From Chloroflexota bacterium (lineage in GTDB: Bacteria; Chloroflexota; Anaerolineae; J102), in the NCBI GenBank assembly GCA_024276255.1, contig JAJRXO010000353.1, positions 1-15,733 on the forward strand: a stretch of DNA of 15,733 bases, given 5' to 3'. How positions within the stretch are numbered: the first letter of the stretch is position 1; each line of letters starts with the position of its first letter. Shown here piece after piece: positions 1 through 6,174 of the stretch. Made by a program: the position numbers and the translations under genes. The notes under the pieces are model-generated. The model was not told where the DNA came from. It searched no databases and worked only from the letters and a program-made list of their open reading frames with translations.

Positions 1-597
1 AAATGGATCGCCCAGGCGCGGGCCGTGCTGGCCAATGAACCCCGCGCCAATTCGCTCAACCTGCGCGGGCTGGCTCTGGACCCCGGCCTGCCCCAGTTCC
101 CTGAGATATTCCAGATGGCCGCAGCCGCCATTGCCGTCTATCCCATGTATCGCGGGGTGGCCAAACTGGTGGGCATGGATGTCATCGAGTTCGATGGCGA
201 GCGACCGCATCACCAGCTGGCCGCCCTGCAACGGGTGTGGGATGACTACGATTTCTTCTTCATTCACATCAAAAAAACCGATAGCTACGGTGAAGACGGC
301 AACTTTGCCGCCAAAGTACACGAAATCGAGGCCGTTGATCAGATCATCCCCGATCTGCTGGCACTCGAACCTACCGTGATCATCGTCACCGGTGATCACA
401 GTACACCGGCCGCCATGCGCAGTCACTCGCACCACCCGGTGCCCACCCTCTTCTGGGGCTCCCAGGTGATGCCCGATCACAGCACCACCTTCGGTGAACG
501 TGCCAGCGAACAGGGGGCGCTGGGCCGTTTTCACGCCACCCAAATCGTGCCACTGGCCATGGGCTATGCCGGCCGTCTGCGTAAATACGGCGCCTGA
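1..597 (+). CDS. apgM: 2,3-bisphosphoglycerate-independent phosphoglycerate mutase, archaeal (ApgM) type, 3' part
   Basis: The frame is open from base 1 and stops with TGA at 595-597, so about 198 C-terminal residues of a family of roughly 400 are present and the start lies outside the window. The enzyme interconverts 3- and 2-phosphoglycerate in cytosolic glycolysis and gluconeogenesis. It belongs to the alkaline-phosphatase superfamily and uses a two-metal centre. Seen here are the family stretch HIKKTDSYGEDGN followed by AKVHEIEAVD, the metal-site motif TGDHSTP, and SHSHHPVPTLFWG near the C-terminus. These match the ApgM subgroup rather than the longer GpmI enzymes. The gene is followed at once by a strong hairpin and by convergent genes, so it is the last gene of its transcription unit. 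It shows no relation to the neighbouring operons. Confidence 0.92.
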   Translation, partial: KWIAQARAVLANEPRANSLNLRGLALDPGLPQFPEIFQMAAAAIAVYPMYRGVAKLVGMDVIEFDGERPHHQLAALQRVWDDYDFFFIHIKKTDSYGEDGNFAAKVHEIEAVDQIIPDLLALEPTVIIVTGDHSTPAAMRSHSHHPVPTLFWGSQVMPDHSTTFGERASEQGALGRFHATQIVPLAMGYAGRLRKYGA

Positions 598-605
598 TCA
601 AACAA

Positions 606-638
606 CGAGCCGGCAGGTGCCATGCATCTGCCGGCTCG
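606..638. terminator. Bidirectional hairpin between convergent genes
   Basis: The arms CGAGCCGGCAGGTG (606-619) and CATCTGCCGGCTCG (625-638) pair over 14 positions with one G-U wobble around a 5-nt loop. The hairpin sits in the 68-nt gap between the phosphoglycerate mutase stop and the SPFH stop. The plus-strand flank is AATTTGTG and the minus-strand flank is TTGTTTGATC, so the T-tracts are weak but present on both sides. It is probably a shared terminator for both convergent units. Confidence 0.8.
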
Positions 639-665
639 AATTTGTGGGGAGGGGGGATAAGTAAA

Positions 666-1550
666 TCAGGAAGTAGGACCGCCACTCTCGCTGAACAGCT
701 CCTTAATGCCGCCCAGGGCCCCCAGCACACCCGATGCTTCGTAGGGGACGAAGATCTTGGCGGCCTGTCCGTTCGCCATCGCCTTCAGCGCATCCAGATA
801 CTGGATGGCGATCAGCTTGTCGTCGGGCCGGGCTTCCTTGATGGCGTTGAACACGATGGTGATGGCGCGACTCTGGCCCTCGGCCTCGGCCTGCAGGCGA
901 TAGCGTTCAGCATCGGCCACCCGGCGCACGGCCTCGGCCTTACCTTCGGCTTCCAGAATGGCAGCCTGCCGACTGCCTTCCGCCTCCAGGATGTTGGCGC
1001 GCTTTTCGCGTTCCGCCTTCATCTGGCGGTGCATGGCCTGTGTGACATCGGCCGGTGGGTCAATGCGCTTGATCTCCACCCGCACGACGCGCACGCCCCA
1101 TTTATCGGTGGCGTCATCCAGCACCTCCCGCAGCCTGGCATTGATTGTATCGCGCGAGGTCAACGCCTGATCCAGCTCCATCTCGCCCACCACATTACGC
1201 AGGTTCGTTTGCGCCAGCTTGGTGGCGGCGTCGAAGAAATTGGCCACGTTGTACACCAGCTTCACCGGATCGGTGGCTTCGTAGAACACGATCGCGTCCA
1301 CAGTCACCACCACATTATCCTTGGTGATAACCTCCTGTGGGGGCACATCCACCACCTGTTCGCGCATATCCACCTTGATCAGGCGATCCAGGAAGGGAAT
1401 GATGAGCGTGAGGCCGGGTTGAGCCGTACGCGTATAGCGCCCCAGGCGCTCAACCACCCCTTTCTGATAGGGCGACACGATGCGGATCGACAACGTGCCC
1501 ACAGCAATCACAAACAGGACCAGGAAAAACAAAAACAGAATGGTTCCCAT
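666..1550 (-). CDS. SPFH/Band 7 (stomatin/prohibitin-like) membrane protein
   Basis: This is a 294-residue member of the SPFH family, whose proteins oligomerise on the membrane and scaffold microdomains or membrane proteases. One N-terminal hydrophobic segment (about residues 3-22) is followed by the SPFH domain (about 25-190), with typical text such as RIVSPYQKGVVERLGRYT, QPGLTLIIPFLDR and RDTINARLREVLDDATDKWG. A charged Ala/Glu-rich helical segment (REKRANILEAEGSRQAAILE) and a short C-terminal tail follow, as in QmcA/stomatin-like proteins. The first ATG (1556) directly abuts GGAGGT, while the second (1550) has a 6-nt spacer, so I chose the second. The gene lies 67 nt downstream of nfeD on the same strand, and SPFH-NfeD pairing is a widespread functional association. 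The exact substrate is unknown. Confidence 0.9.
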   Translation of the reverse strand: MGTILFLFFLVLFVIAVGTLSIRIVSPYQKGVVERLGRYTRTAQPGLTLIIPFLDRLIKVDMREQVVDVPPQEVITKDNVVVTVDAIVFYEATDPVKLVYNVANFFDAATKLAQTNLRNVVGEMELDQALTSRDTINARLREVLDDATDKWGVRVVRVEIKRIDPPADVTQAMHRQMKAEREKRANILEAEGSRQAAILEAEGKAEAVRRVADAERYRLQAEAEGQSRAITIVFNAIKEARPDDKLIAIQYLDALKAMANGQAAKIFVPYEASGVLGALGGIKELFSESGGPTS

Positions 1551-1556
1551 GTTCAT

Positions 1557-1562
1557 ACCTCC
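1557..1562 (-). promoter_or_regulatory. Shine-Dalgarno site that decides the SPFH start
   Basis: On the minus strand this reads GGAGGT. It is immediately followed by ATGAACATG. An initiation codon with zero spacing is disfavoured, so the second ATG (1550-1548), 6 nt away, is the better start. The choice changes the protein by only two residues. Confidence 0.7.
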
Positions 1563-1617
1563 AAAAGGAAAAAGCGTATCGTTTGCCGCGATCAAACGGC
1601 AGTGTCAGTGCTTGATT

Positions 1618-2064
1618 TCAGTGGGATTCTTCTCTGACGATAAGTCGGGTACCTTCCACGCGCACCACTTCCACAAGGGAGTCCACGGGGATGACCGTGT
1701 CGTCAGCAGATTGGGCCCGCCATTCCTCGCGATCGATGCGCACGCGGCCCGTGGCCTGCAAGGGATCGATCGTCTCCAGCACGACTCCGCTTTTGCCCAG
1801 AACACGATCCACGCCCACGCCTTCGGGCTGGGGCCCGGTGACGCGTTCGGCAAAGCGGCGGGAATACACAATGGCGGCTACCGAGGCCAAAATAAAGACG
1901 GCCAGTTGCCATTCGATGCCCAGGCCCACAAAAGCCGCAGCAGCGGCGGCGATCGCGCCCACACCAAATGCAGCCAGTACAAAACCAGCGGTAAAAACCT
2001 CGGCCAGAAAAAACACCATGGCCACGACCAGCCATCCCCATCGCAGAATATTCATATCCAGCAT
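1618..2064 (-). CDS. NfeD-like membrane protein (short form)
   Basis: This 148-residue protein has three closely spaced hydrophobic segments near the N-terminus (about residues 8-25, 29-47 and 50-67). A soluble C-terminal domain (about 85-145) has the beta-rich pattern of the NfeD OB-fold, including GVVLETIDPLQATGRVRIDR, EEWRAQS and VEVVRVEGTRLIV. It lacks the ClpP-like serine protease domain of long NfeD proteins. Such short NfeD proteins partner SPFH proteins, and the SPFH gene follows 67 nt downstream. The frame is open further upstream, to 2196, but the ATG at 2064 has a strong GAGGAGG five bases before it and starts at the first hydrophobic segment, so I prefer it. A TATAAT box lies 62 bases upstream. 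Confidence 0.87.
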   Translation of the reverse strand: MLDMNILRWGWLVVAMVFFLAEVFTAGFVLAAFGVGAIAAAAAAFVGLGIEWQLAVFILASVAAIVYSRRFAERVTGPQPEGVGVDRVLGKSGVVLETIDPLQATGRVRIDREEWRAQSADDTVIPVDSLVEVVRVEGTRLIVREESH

Positions 2065-2069
2065 ACAGG

Positions 2070-2076
2070 CCTCCTC
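2070..2076 (-). promoter_or_regulatory. Shine-Dalgarno site that decides the NfeD start
   Basis: GAGGAGG on the minus strand, 5 nt before the ATG at 2064. It supports the 148-residue form over a 192-residue extension, whose extra N-terminus would cover the predicted promoter. Confidence 0.75.
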
Positions 2077-2125
2077 GTGATAAACATGAATGAACGAAAC
2101 AAGAAGGGTGACGATCGATACTCCT

Positions 2126-2131
2126 ATTATA
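2126..2131 (-). promoter_or_regulatory. Putative -10 element for nfeD-SPFH
   Basis: A perfect TATAAT on the minus strand, with an expected start of transcription near 2119 and a leader of about 55 nt. No convincing -35 hexamer lies at 16-18 nt; the spaced region reads CGGGTT. It is a candidate only. Confidence 0.45.
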
Positions 2132-2231
2132 CGGCAGATCACCGCCAAAACCCGACCCCAGCCTGACAGCCAAAGGACGGCAAACTGACGCCGCATTCCC
2201 TCAGCAGCGCCTGTGCGCCATTTGGCCTGGG

Positions 2232-2260
2232 TTGCGCAGAAATCCGCTCTGACGTATACT
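2232..2260 (+). promoter_or_regulatory. Sigma70-type promoter for the ABC importer operon
   Basis: TTGCGC (2232-2237), a 17-nt spacer, then TATACT (2255-2260). Each hexamer matches the consensus at most positions and the spacing is ideal. Transcription would begin near 2267, leaving a leader of about 88 nt before the receptor gene. The promoter is divergent from the nfeD promoter, with about 100 nt between the two -10 boxes. Confidence 0.65.
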
Positions 2261-2269
2261 TCGAGATCG

Positions 2270-2294
2270 GAACTGGTCGATTTATTTCCAGTTC
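2270..2294 (+). promoter_or_regulatory. Inverted repeat at the presumed transcript start
   Basis: GAACTGG (2270-2276) and CCAGTTC (2288-2294) form a perfect 7-bp inverted repeat with an 11-nt AT-rich centre, just downstream of the predicted +1. It could be a repressor operator or a 5' leader hairpin. A TTTTTT run at 2306-2313 follows after a gap too wide for a classical attenuator. The role is inferred from position only. Confidence 0.35.
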
Positions 2295-2354
2295 GTCTGG
2301 CATACGCTGCTATTCGTTTTTTCTCACTCTCTATCTCAAGGAGGAGATACCGAA

Positions 2355-4328
2355 ATGTCGAAACGGATCTTTACAGTATTAATCGTTCTGCTTCTTAGCG
2401 CCGTGGTGCTGGCGGCATGTGGTGGCGGGCAAGCCACTACAGCACCGGAACCCACCAAGGCGCCGGAAGCAACCAAGGCGCCGGAACCGACCAAGGCACC
2501 GGAACCCACCAAGGCGCCAGAACCCACCAAGGCACCGGAACCCACCAAGGCGCCGGAACCTGAGGCCAAGCTGGGAATGACCCCGGACAACCCCCTCACC
2601 GTCCTGTTCGTGCCCTCAGGTGAGGTGGAACAAATCCTGGGTGGAGCCGAAAAGCTTGATGCCGCCCTGGCCAAAAGAGGTGTTTACACCAAATCATCAG
2701 TGTCGACCAGCTATGCTGCGGCCATTGAAGCCATCTGCTCGGGACAGGCTGATATTGCCTGGCTGGCGCCGCTCAGCTACGTGCTGGCCCACGACAAATG
2801 TGGTGCCGACGTCATCCTGGGCGCTATCCGCTTCGGTTCGGCTACCTACAACGGCCAGATCCTGGCCAACGTGGATAGTGGCATCAATACCCTGGCCGAC
2901 CTGAAAGGCAAGCGCTTCGCCTTCACTGATCCCGCCTCCACATCGGGGTATCTCTATCCCTCGGCGTTGATGCTGGATAATGGCATTAACCCGAAGACCG
3001 ATCTGGCTGAAGCCGTATTTGCCGGCGGACACACCTCGGCGGCGATTGCCGTGTATCAGGGTACTGTGGACGCCGCGGCTACCTACGTTGATGCCCGCAA
3101 CAGCCTGGTCGATCGCTTCCCCGACATCATGGAGAAGACCAAGGTCATCGCCACCACGGCCGACATCCCCAACGACACCATTTCCATTCGCCCCAACCTT
3201 GATCCGGAAGTCGTCGACGCCTTCAAAAAGGCCATGCTCGACATTGTGAGCACGGATGAAGGCAAACAGATTGTGTACGAAATCTACGAATGGGACGGCA
3301 TTGCCGAGAGCAACGACGCCCTGTTTGAGCCCGTACGCCAGGCGGCTGTGGGCCTGGGCATTGAGCTCAGCAACTGGAAAGGCGTGAGCGTCAACTACCA
3401 GGTGGGTATGGTCACCGACCTCGGCGGTATCGACGACAAGTCCTTCAACCAGACGGCATGGAAGGGCGTGCTGGATGCCATGAAGAAACTGCCTGTAGAC
3501 GGTGTGTTCCTGGAAAGCCAGCAGCAGACCGACTACGAGAAGAACCTGAACGAGTTCATCTCTCAGGGCAAAGACCTGATCATCACCGTCGGCTTCCTGC
3601 TGGGTGACGCCACCCGCCAGGCCGCCGAGGCCAATCCTGATCAGAAATTCGCCATCGTCGACTATCCCAGCGAAGCTCCCAACATCCGCGGCCTGCTGTT
3701 CAACGTGGCCGAGCCCAGCTTCCTGGCCGGTTATCTGGCTGCCGGCATGAGCGAGACCGGTGTCGTCTGCACCTATGGCGGCATCAATATTCCGCCCGTG
3801 GTCGAATTCATGAAGGCCTACCAGAAAGGCGTGGAATACTACAACGCCCAGAAAGGCGCTGATGTCACGCTGCTCGGCTGGGACAACGAAACCCAGGACG
3901 GCGCCTTCACCGGTAATTTCGAAAGCACCGATGATGGCCGCCGCTTCGCCGAGAACTTCTTCGACGAAGGCTGTGACGTGATCTTCCCTGTGGCCGGTCC
4001 TGTGGGCCTGGGTAGCGCTGCTGCCGCTAAAGATCGCGGCCTAATGATGATTGGTGTCGACACCGACCAATACGTGTCGGCGCCCGAGTTCGGCGAAGTG
4101 TTCGTGAGCTCCGTGCTCAAGAACATGGACAAAGCCGTGTATGACACCATCAAGTCACTCACCCGCGGCGCCTTCAAGGGCGGCGAAAGCTACATCGGTA
4201 CGCTGGCGAACGGTGGTGTGGGCCTTGCCCCCTTCCACGACTACGAAGACAGGGTGCCTGATGATCTGAAAGCCGAACTGGAAGAGATCACCAACATGAT
4301 CGCTTCTGGCGAACTTTCAGTGCAGTAA
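2355..4328 (+). CDS. Dual-domain receptor lipoprotein: PhnD-like domain fused to BMP/PnrA-like domain
   Basis: This 657-residue ABC substrate-binding lipoprotein starts at an ATG preceded by AAGGAGGAG. The signal peptide ends at lipobox LAAC with Cys22 as lipidation site. Residues 30-70 form a linker of APEPTK hexapeptide repeats. Residues about 80-340 are a PhnD-like (phosphate/phosphite/phosphonate-binding type 2) domain: STSYAAAIEAICSGQADIAW, LADLKGKRFAFTDPASTSGY and AAIAVYQGTVDAAATY. Residues about 346-650 are a BMP (PnrA/TmpC nucleoside receptor) domain: VGMVTDLGGIDDKSFNQTAW, DLIITVGF, NVAEPSFLAGYLAAGM and VIFPVAGPVGLG. Either half alone is a complete receptor of about 300 residues, so this is a fusion without an internal stop or frame change. 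The ATPase and permeases downstream are of the BMP-importer class, so the BMP half probably docks for transport. The ligand of the PhnD-like half is unknown; PhnD-like folds also bind ligands other than phosphonates. Confidence 0.9.
   Translation: MSKRIFTVLIVLLLSAVVLAACGGGQATTAPEPTKAPEATKAPEPTKAPEPTKAPEPTKAPEPTKAPEPEAKLGMTPDNPLTVLFVPSGEVEQILGGAEKLDAALAKRGVYTKSSVSTSYAAAIEAICSGQADIAWLAPLSYVLAHDKCGADVILGAIRFGSATYNGQILANVDSGINTLADLKGKRFAFTDPASTSGYLYPSALMLDNGINPKTDLAEAVFAGGHTSAAIAVYQGTVDAAATYVDARNSLVDRFPDIMEKTKVIATTADIPNDTISIRPNLDPEVVDAFKKAMLDIVSTDEGKQIVYEIYEWDGIAESNDALFEPVRQAAVGLGIELSNWKGVSVNYQVGMVTDLGGIDDKSFNQTAWKGVLDAMKKLPVDGVFLESQQQTDYEKNLNEFISQGKDLIITVGFLLGDATRQAAEANPDQKFAIVDYPSEAPNIRGLLFNVAEPSFLAGYLAAGMSETGVVCTYGGINIPPVVEFMKAYQKGVEYYNAQKGADVTLLGWDNETQDGAFTGNFESTDDGRRFAENFFDEGCDVIFPVAGPVGLGSAAAAKDRGLMMIGVDTDQYVSAPEFGEVFVSSVLKNMDKAVYDTIKSLTRGAFKGGESYIGTLANGGVGLAPFHDYEDRVPDDLKAELEEITNMIASGELSVQ
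2442..2549 (+). repeat. Tandem 18-bp repeat encoding the APEPTK linker
   Basis: Six 18-bp units, each reading close to GCACCGGAACCCACCAAG, encode APEPTK (the second unit APEATK), and a degenerate seventh follows. Differences are mostly at third codon positions. The repeat makes a flexible Pro/Lys/Glu spacer between the lipidated Cys and the first binding domain. The copy number is probably variable by slippage. Confidence 0.9.
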
Positions 4329-4353
4329 GTCAGCTTCCCGCAATAACATGAAG

Positions 4354-4390
4354 CATGCGGCGGCGATAGAAGTTCTCTCGCCGCCGCATG
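4354..4390 (+). repeat. Long hairpin after the receptor gene
   Basis: CATGCGGCGGCGA (4354-4366) and TCGCCGCCGCATG (4378-4390) are perfectly complementary over 13 bp around an 11-nt loop, starting 25 nt after the receptor stop. No T-run follows. A stable 3' hairpin without a T-tract suits partial termination or protection of the receptor mRNA from exonucleases, which would raise receptor output over ATPase and permeases. Confidence 0.75.
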
Positions 4391-4429
4391 GCTATCTCCG
4401 ATCAGATGGCTCTCATGCGCACACCTCTG

Positions 4430-4483
4430 CAAGCGGAGACGTAAGCGGCAAAACCCCGCGTTAGCCTCTTACGTTTCCGCTTG
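4430..4483 (+). repeat. Second long hairpin before the ATPase gene
   Basis: Left arm 4430-4445 (CAAGCGGAGACGTAAG) pairs with right arm 4468-4483 (CTTACGTTTCCGCTTG) over 16 positions with one G-U pair. The 22-nt interior contains a smaller GCGG/CCGC stem. A TTGACA lies just downstream (4492-4497) but no good -10 follows at the right distance. Together with the hairpin at 4354-4390, it gives the 211-nt receptor-ATPase gap a strongly structured transcript. Confidence 0.7.
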
Positions 4484-4539
4484 GTAACTGTTTGACAACC
4501 AACACAGCCCTACCCCAATCTTTATACAGAGAGAGAGTT

Positions 4540-5244
4540 ATGGCCCCAGTTCTTGAACTTCGTGGTATCACCAAACGTTTTCCGGGCGTTCTGGCCAACG
4601 ACCACATCGATCTGACCTTGGAAGAAGGTGAAATCCATGCCCTGCTGGGTGAAAACGGCGCCGGAAAAAGCACGTTGATGAATATCCTCTACGGGCTTTA
4701 TTCGCCGGACGAGGGAGAAATCTACATTCACGGTAAGCGTGTCAACATCAAGGGCCCCACCGACGCCATTCGCCAGGGGATTGGCATGGTGCACCAGCAT
4801 TTCATGTTGGTGCCGCCGCTCACCGTGACCGAAAACGTGATGCTGGGCAACGAAACCACGCGGGGATTGGTGCTCGACCGCCAGGCTGTAGCCGCCCGCG
4901 TACGCGAGATCTCGGAACAACACGGCTTGCACGTGGACACAGAGGCCAAATCGAAGATCTGCCTGTGGGCGTTCGTCAGCGGGTGGAGATCATCAAGGTG
5001 CTCTACCGCGATGCCAGCATCCTCATCCTCGATGAACCCACGGCCGTGCTCACCCCCCAGGAAGCCGACGAGCTCTTTCACATCCTGGAATCATTGCGCC
5101 AGCAGGGTGTCAGCATCATTTTCATCAGCCACAAGCTGCGCGAGGTGCTGGAGCTGGCCGACCGGGTCACGGTCATTCGTCGCGGCCGGGTGGTGGGCGA
5201 GACCAAAACCGCCGATGCCAGTCAGGCGCAACTGGCCGAGATGA
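4540..5244 (+). CDS. Sugar/nucleoside-type ABC importer ATPase, N-terminal part (frameshifted)
   Basis: This is the 5' piece of a two-NBD ATPase of the BMP/simple-sugar importer class. The ATG at 4540 follows a purine run (GAGAGAG) and begins the conserved MAPVLELRGITKRFPG. Walker A is GENGAGKST (residues 37-45), and a Q-loop-like MVHQHFMLVPPLTVTENV follows. Family similarity runs to about residue 137 (the AAA codon at 4948-4950). After that this frame reads unrelated residues and stops at 5244, while the family sequence resumes in the frame of the next entry. Restoring one A after 4950 gives AKIEDLPVGVRQRVEI, exactly the expected signature region, and a protein of about 521 residues. The tail after 4950 is therefore an artefact of the shift. 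Confidence 0.75.
   Translation: MAPVLELRGITKRFPGVLANDHIDLTLEEGEIHALLGENGAGKSTLMNILYGLYSPDEGEIYIHGKRVNIKGPTDAIRQGIGMVHQHFMLVPPLTVTENVMLGNETTRGLVLDRQAVAARVREISEQHGLHVDTEAKSKICLWAFVSGWRSSRCSTAMPASSSSMNPRPCSPPRKPTSSFTSWNHCASRVSASFSSATSCARCWSWPTGSRSFVAAGWWARPKPPMPVRRNWPR
4948..4950 (+). other. Single-base deletion point in the ATPase gene
   Basis: The sequence GCC AAA TCG AAG would be in family frame as GCC AAA ATC GAA GAT CTG. One A is missing from an A-run, which shifts translation out of frame. No canonical X XXY YYZ slippery heptamer is in phase here, so programmed -1 frameshifting is unlikely. A sequencing or assembly error, or a recent mutation, is more likely. Confidence 0.8.
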
Positions 5245-6104
5245 TGGTGGGGCGACAGGTGAGCCTGAGCGTGACCAAGGGCGAAGCCACGCCCGGCGAA
5301 CCGGTGCTGCAGATCAGAGACCTGCAGGTGCTGGACGATCGCCTGCAGGTGGCTGTCGACGGCGTCAGCCTGGATGTGCGGGCAGGAGAAGTGCTGGGGG
5401 TCGCCGGTGTGCAGGGCAATGGCCAGACAGAACTGGTGGCAGCCATCACCGGCCTGCGCGAGGTCAAGGGAGGTAAGGTCCTGATCAACGGCAAAGACGT
5501 GACCAACGCCTCCCCGCGAGCGATCACCGAAGCGGGCAGCGCTCATGTGCCGGAAGATCGGCAGGAAGATGGCCTGGTGCTGAGTTTCTCCATTGCCGAT
5601 AATCTCGTGCTAAACACCTATTATCTGCCGCCGTATGCCCACGGATTGAGTATGCACGATGAGGTCATCCGCAAGCGCGCTGTGGAACTGGTGAAAGAAT
5701 TTGATATCCGCACCCCCAGCGCCATGGTGCCGGTGGGCAATCTGTCGGGTGGCAACCAGCAAAAGGTGATTGTGGCCCGCGAGTTCAGTCGGCCCATCCG
5801 CCTGCTTATCGCCAACCAACCCACGCGCGGCCTGGATGTGGGATCGATCGAATTCATTCACAAGCGCCTGATCGAAAAACGGGACGATGGCGTGGCCGTC
5901 TTTCTGGTTTCGGCCGAACTGGACGAGATCATGGGTCTGTCGGATCGTATCGCCGTGATGTTCAAAGGCAAGATCACGGCCGTGGTTGATGCGCAAAAGG
6001 TATCAAAAGAACAGGTTGGCCTGATGATGGCCGGTAGCACCCTGGAAGAGGCCCTGACGCAGGCGCCCGGTCCCCAGGAAAGCGCACCGGAAATCATCAC
6101 CTGA
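4965..6104 (+). CDS. Sugar/nucleoside-type ABC importer ATPase, C-terminal part (frameshifted)
   Basis: This frame carries the rest of the double-NBD ATPase. The GTG at 4965 lies inside the conserved LPVGVRQRVEIIK signature, so it is an apparent start only. It supplies NBD1 Walker B (ASILILDEPTAVLTP) and the switch FISHKL. NBD2 follows with the degenerate P-loop GVQGNGQTEL typical of this class, the motif VPEDRQEDGL, the signature LSGGNQQKVIVARE and Walker B IANQPTRGLDVG. The ATPase would energise import by the two permeases downstream, beginning 70 nt after its stop. Apart from the one-base shift, all motifs are intact and there is no other stop, which argues against an old pseudogene. Confidence 0.85.
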   Translation: MGVRQRVEIIKVLYRDASILILDEPTAVLTPQEADELFHILESLRQQGVSIIFISHKLREVLELADRVTVIRRGRVVGETKTADASQAQLAEMMVGRQVSLSVTKGEATPGEPVLQIRDLQVLDDRLQVAVDGVSLDVRAGEVLGVAGVQGNGQTELVAAITGLREVKGGKVLINGKDVTNASPRAITEAGSAHVPEDRQEDGLVLSFSIADNLVLNTYYLPPYAHGLSMHDEVIRKRAVELVKEFDIRTPSAMVPVGNLSGGNQQKVIVAREFSRPIRLLIANQPTRGLDVGSIEFIHKRLIEKRDDGVAVFLVSAELDEIMGLSDRIAVMFKGKITAVVDAQKVSKEQVGLMMAGSTLEEALTQAPGPQESAPEIIT

Positions 6105-6174
6105 TCAGCAAATCTACATCTCACGAACGAATGCACTTGTCCGCAAACAAACGGGCATTGTTTAGGAGCATGTT

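Noticed and set aside
642..1637. Long plus-strand open frame opposite the SPFH gene.
   Set aside because: It is His/Gln-rich with no family resemblance, and the opposite strand carries a clear SPFH protein with a good ribosome site.
2261..2354. Purine or other riboswitch in the receptor leader.
   Set aside because: The leader of about 88 nt shows only one 7-bp stem; no three-way junction or known aptamer core was recognised.
2336..2674. Minus-strand frame encoding repeated GSGALV units.
   Set aside because: It is the antisense shadow of the APEPTK-encoding repeat within the receptor gene.
4492..4539. Upstream TTG start that would extend the ATPase by 16 residues, and a TTGACA at the same place as a promoter.
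   Set aside because: The extension is not family-like and the ATG at 4540 begins the conserved region; no -10 lies at 16-18 nt from TTGACA, the best late match being 23 nt away.
4940..4960. Programmed -1 frameshifting in the ATPase gene.
   Set aside because: The zero-frame bases G GCC AAA do not form an X XXY YYZ heptamer, and ATPases of this family are not known to be recoded; a missing base is simpler.
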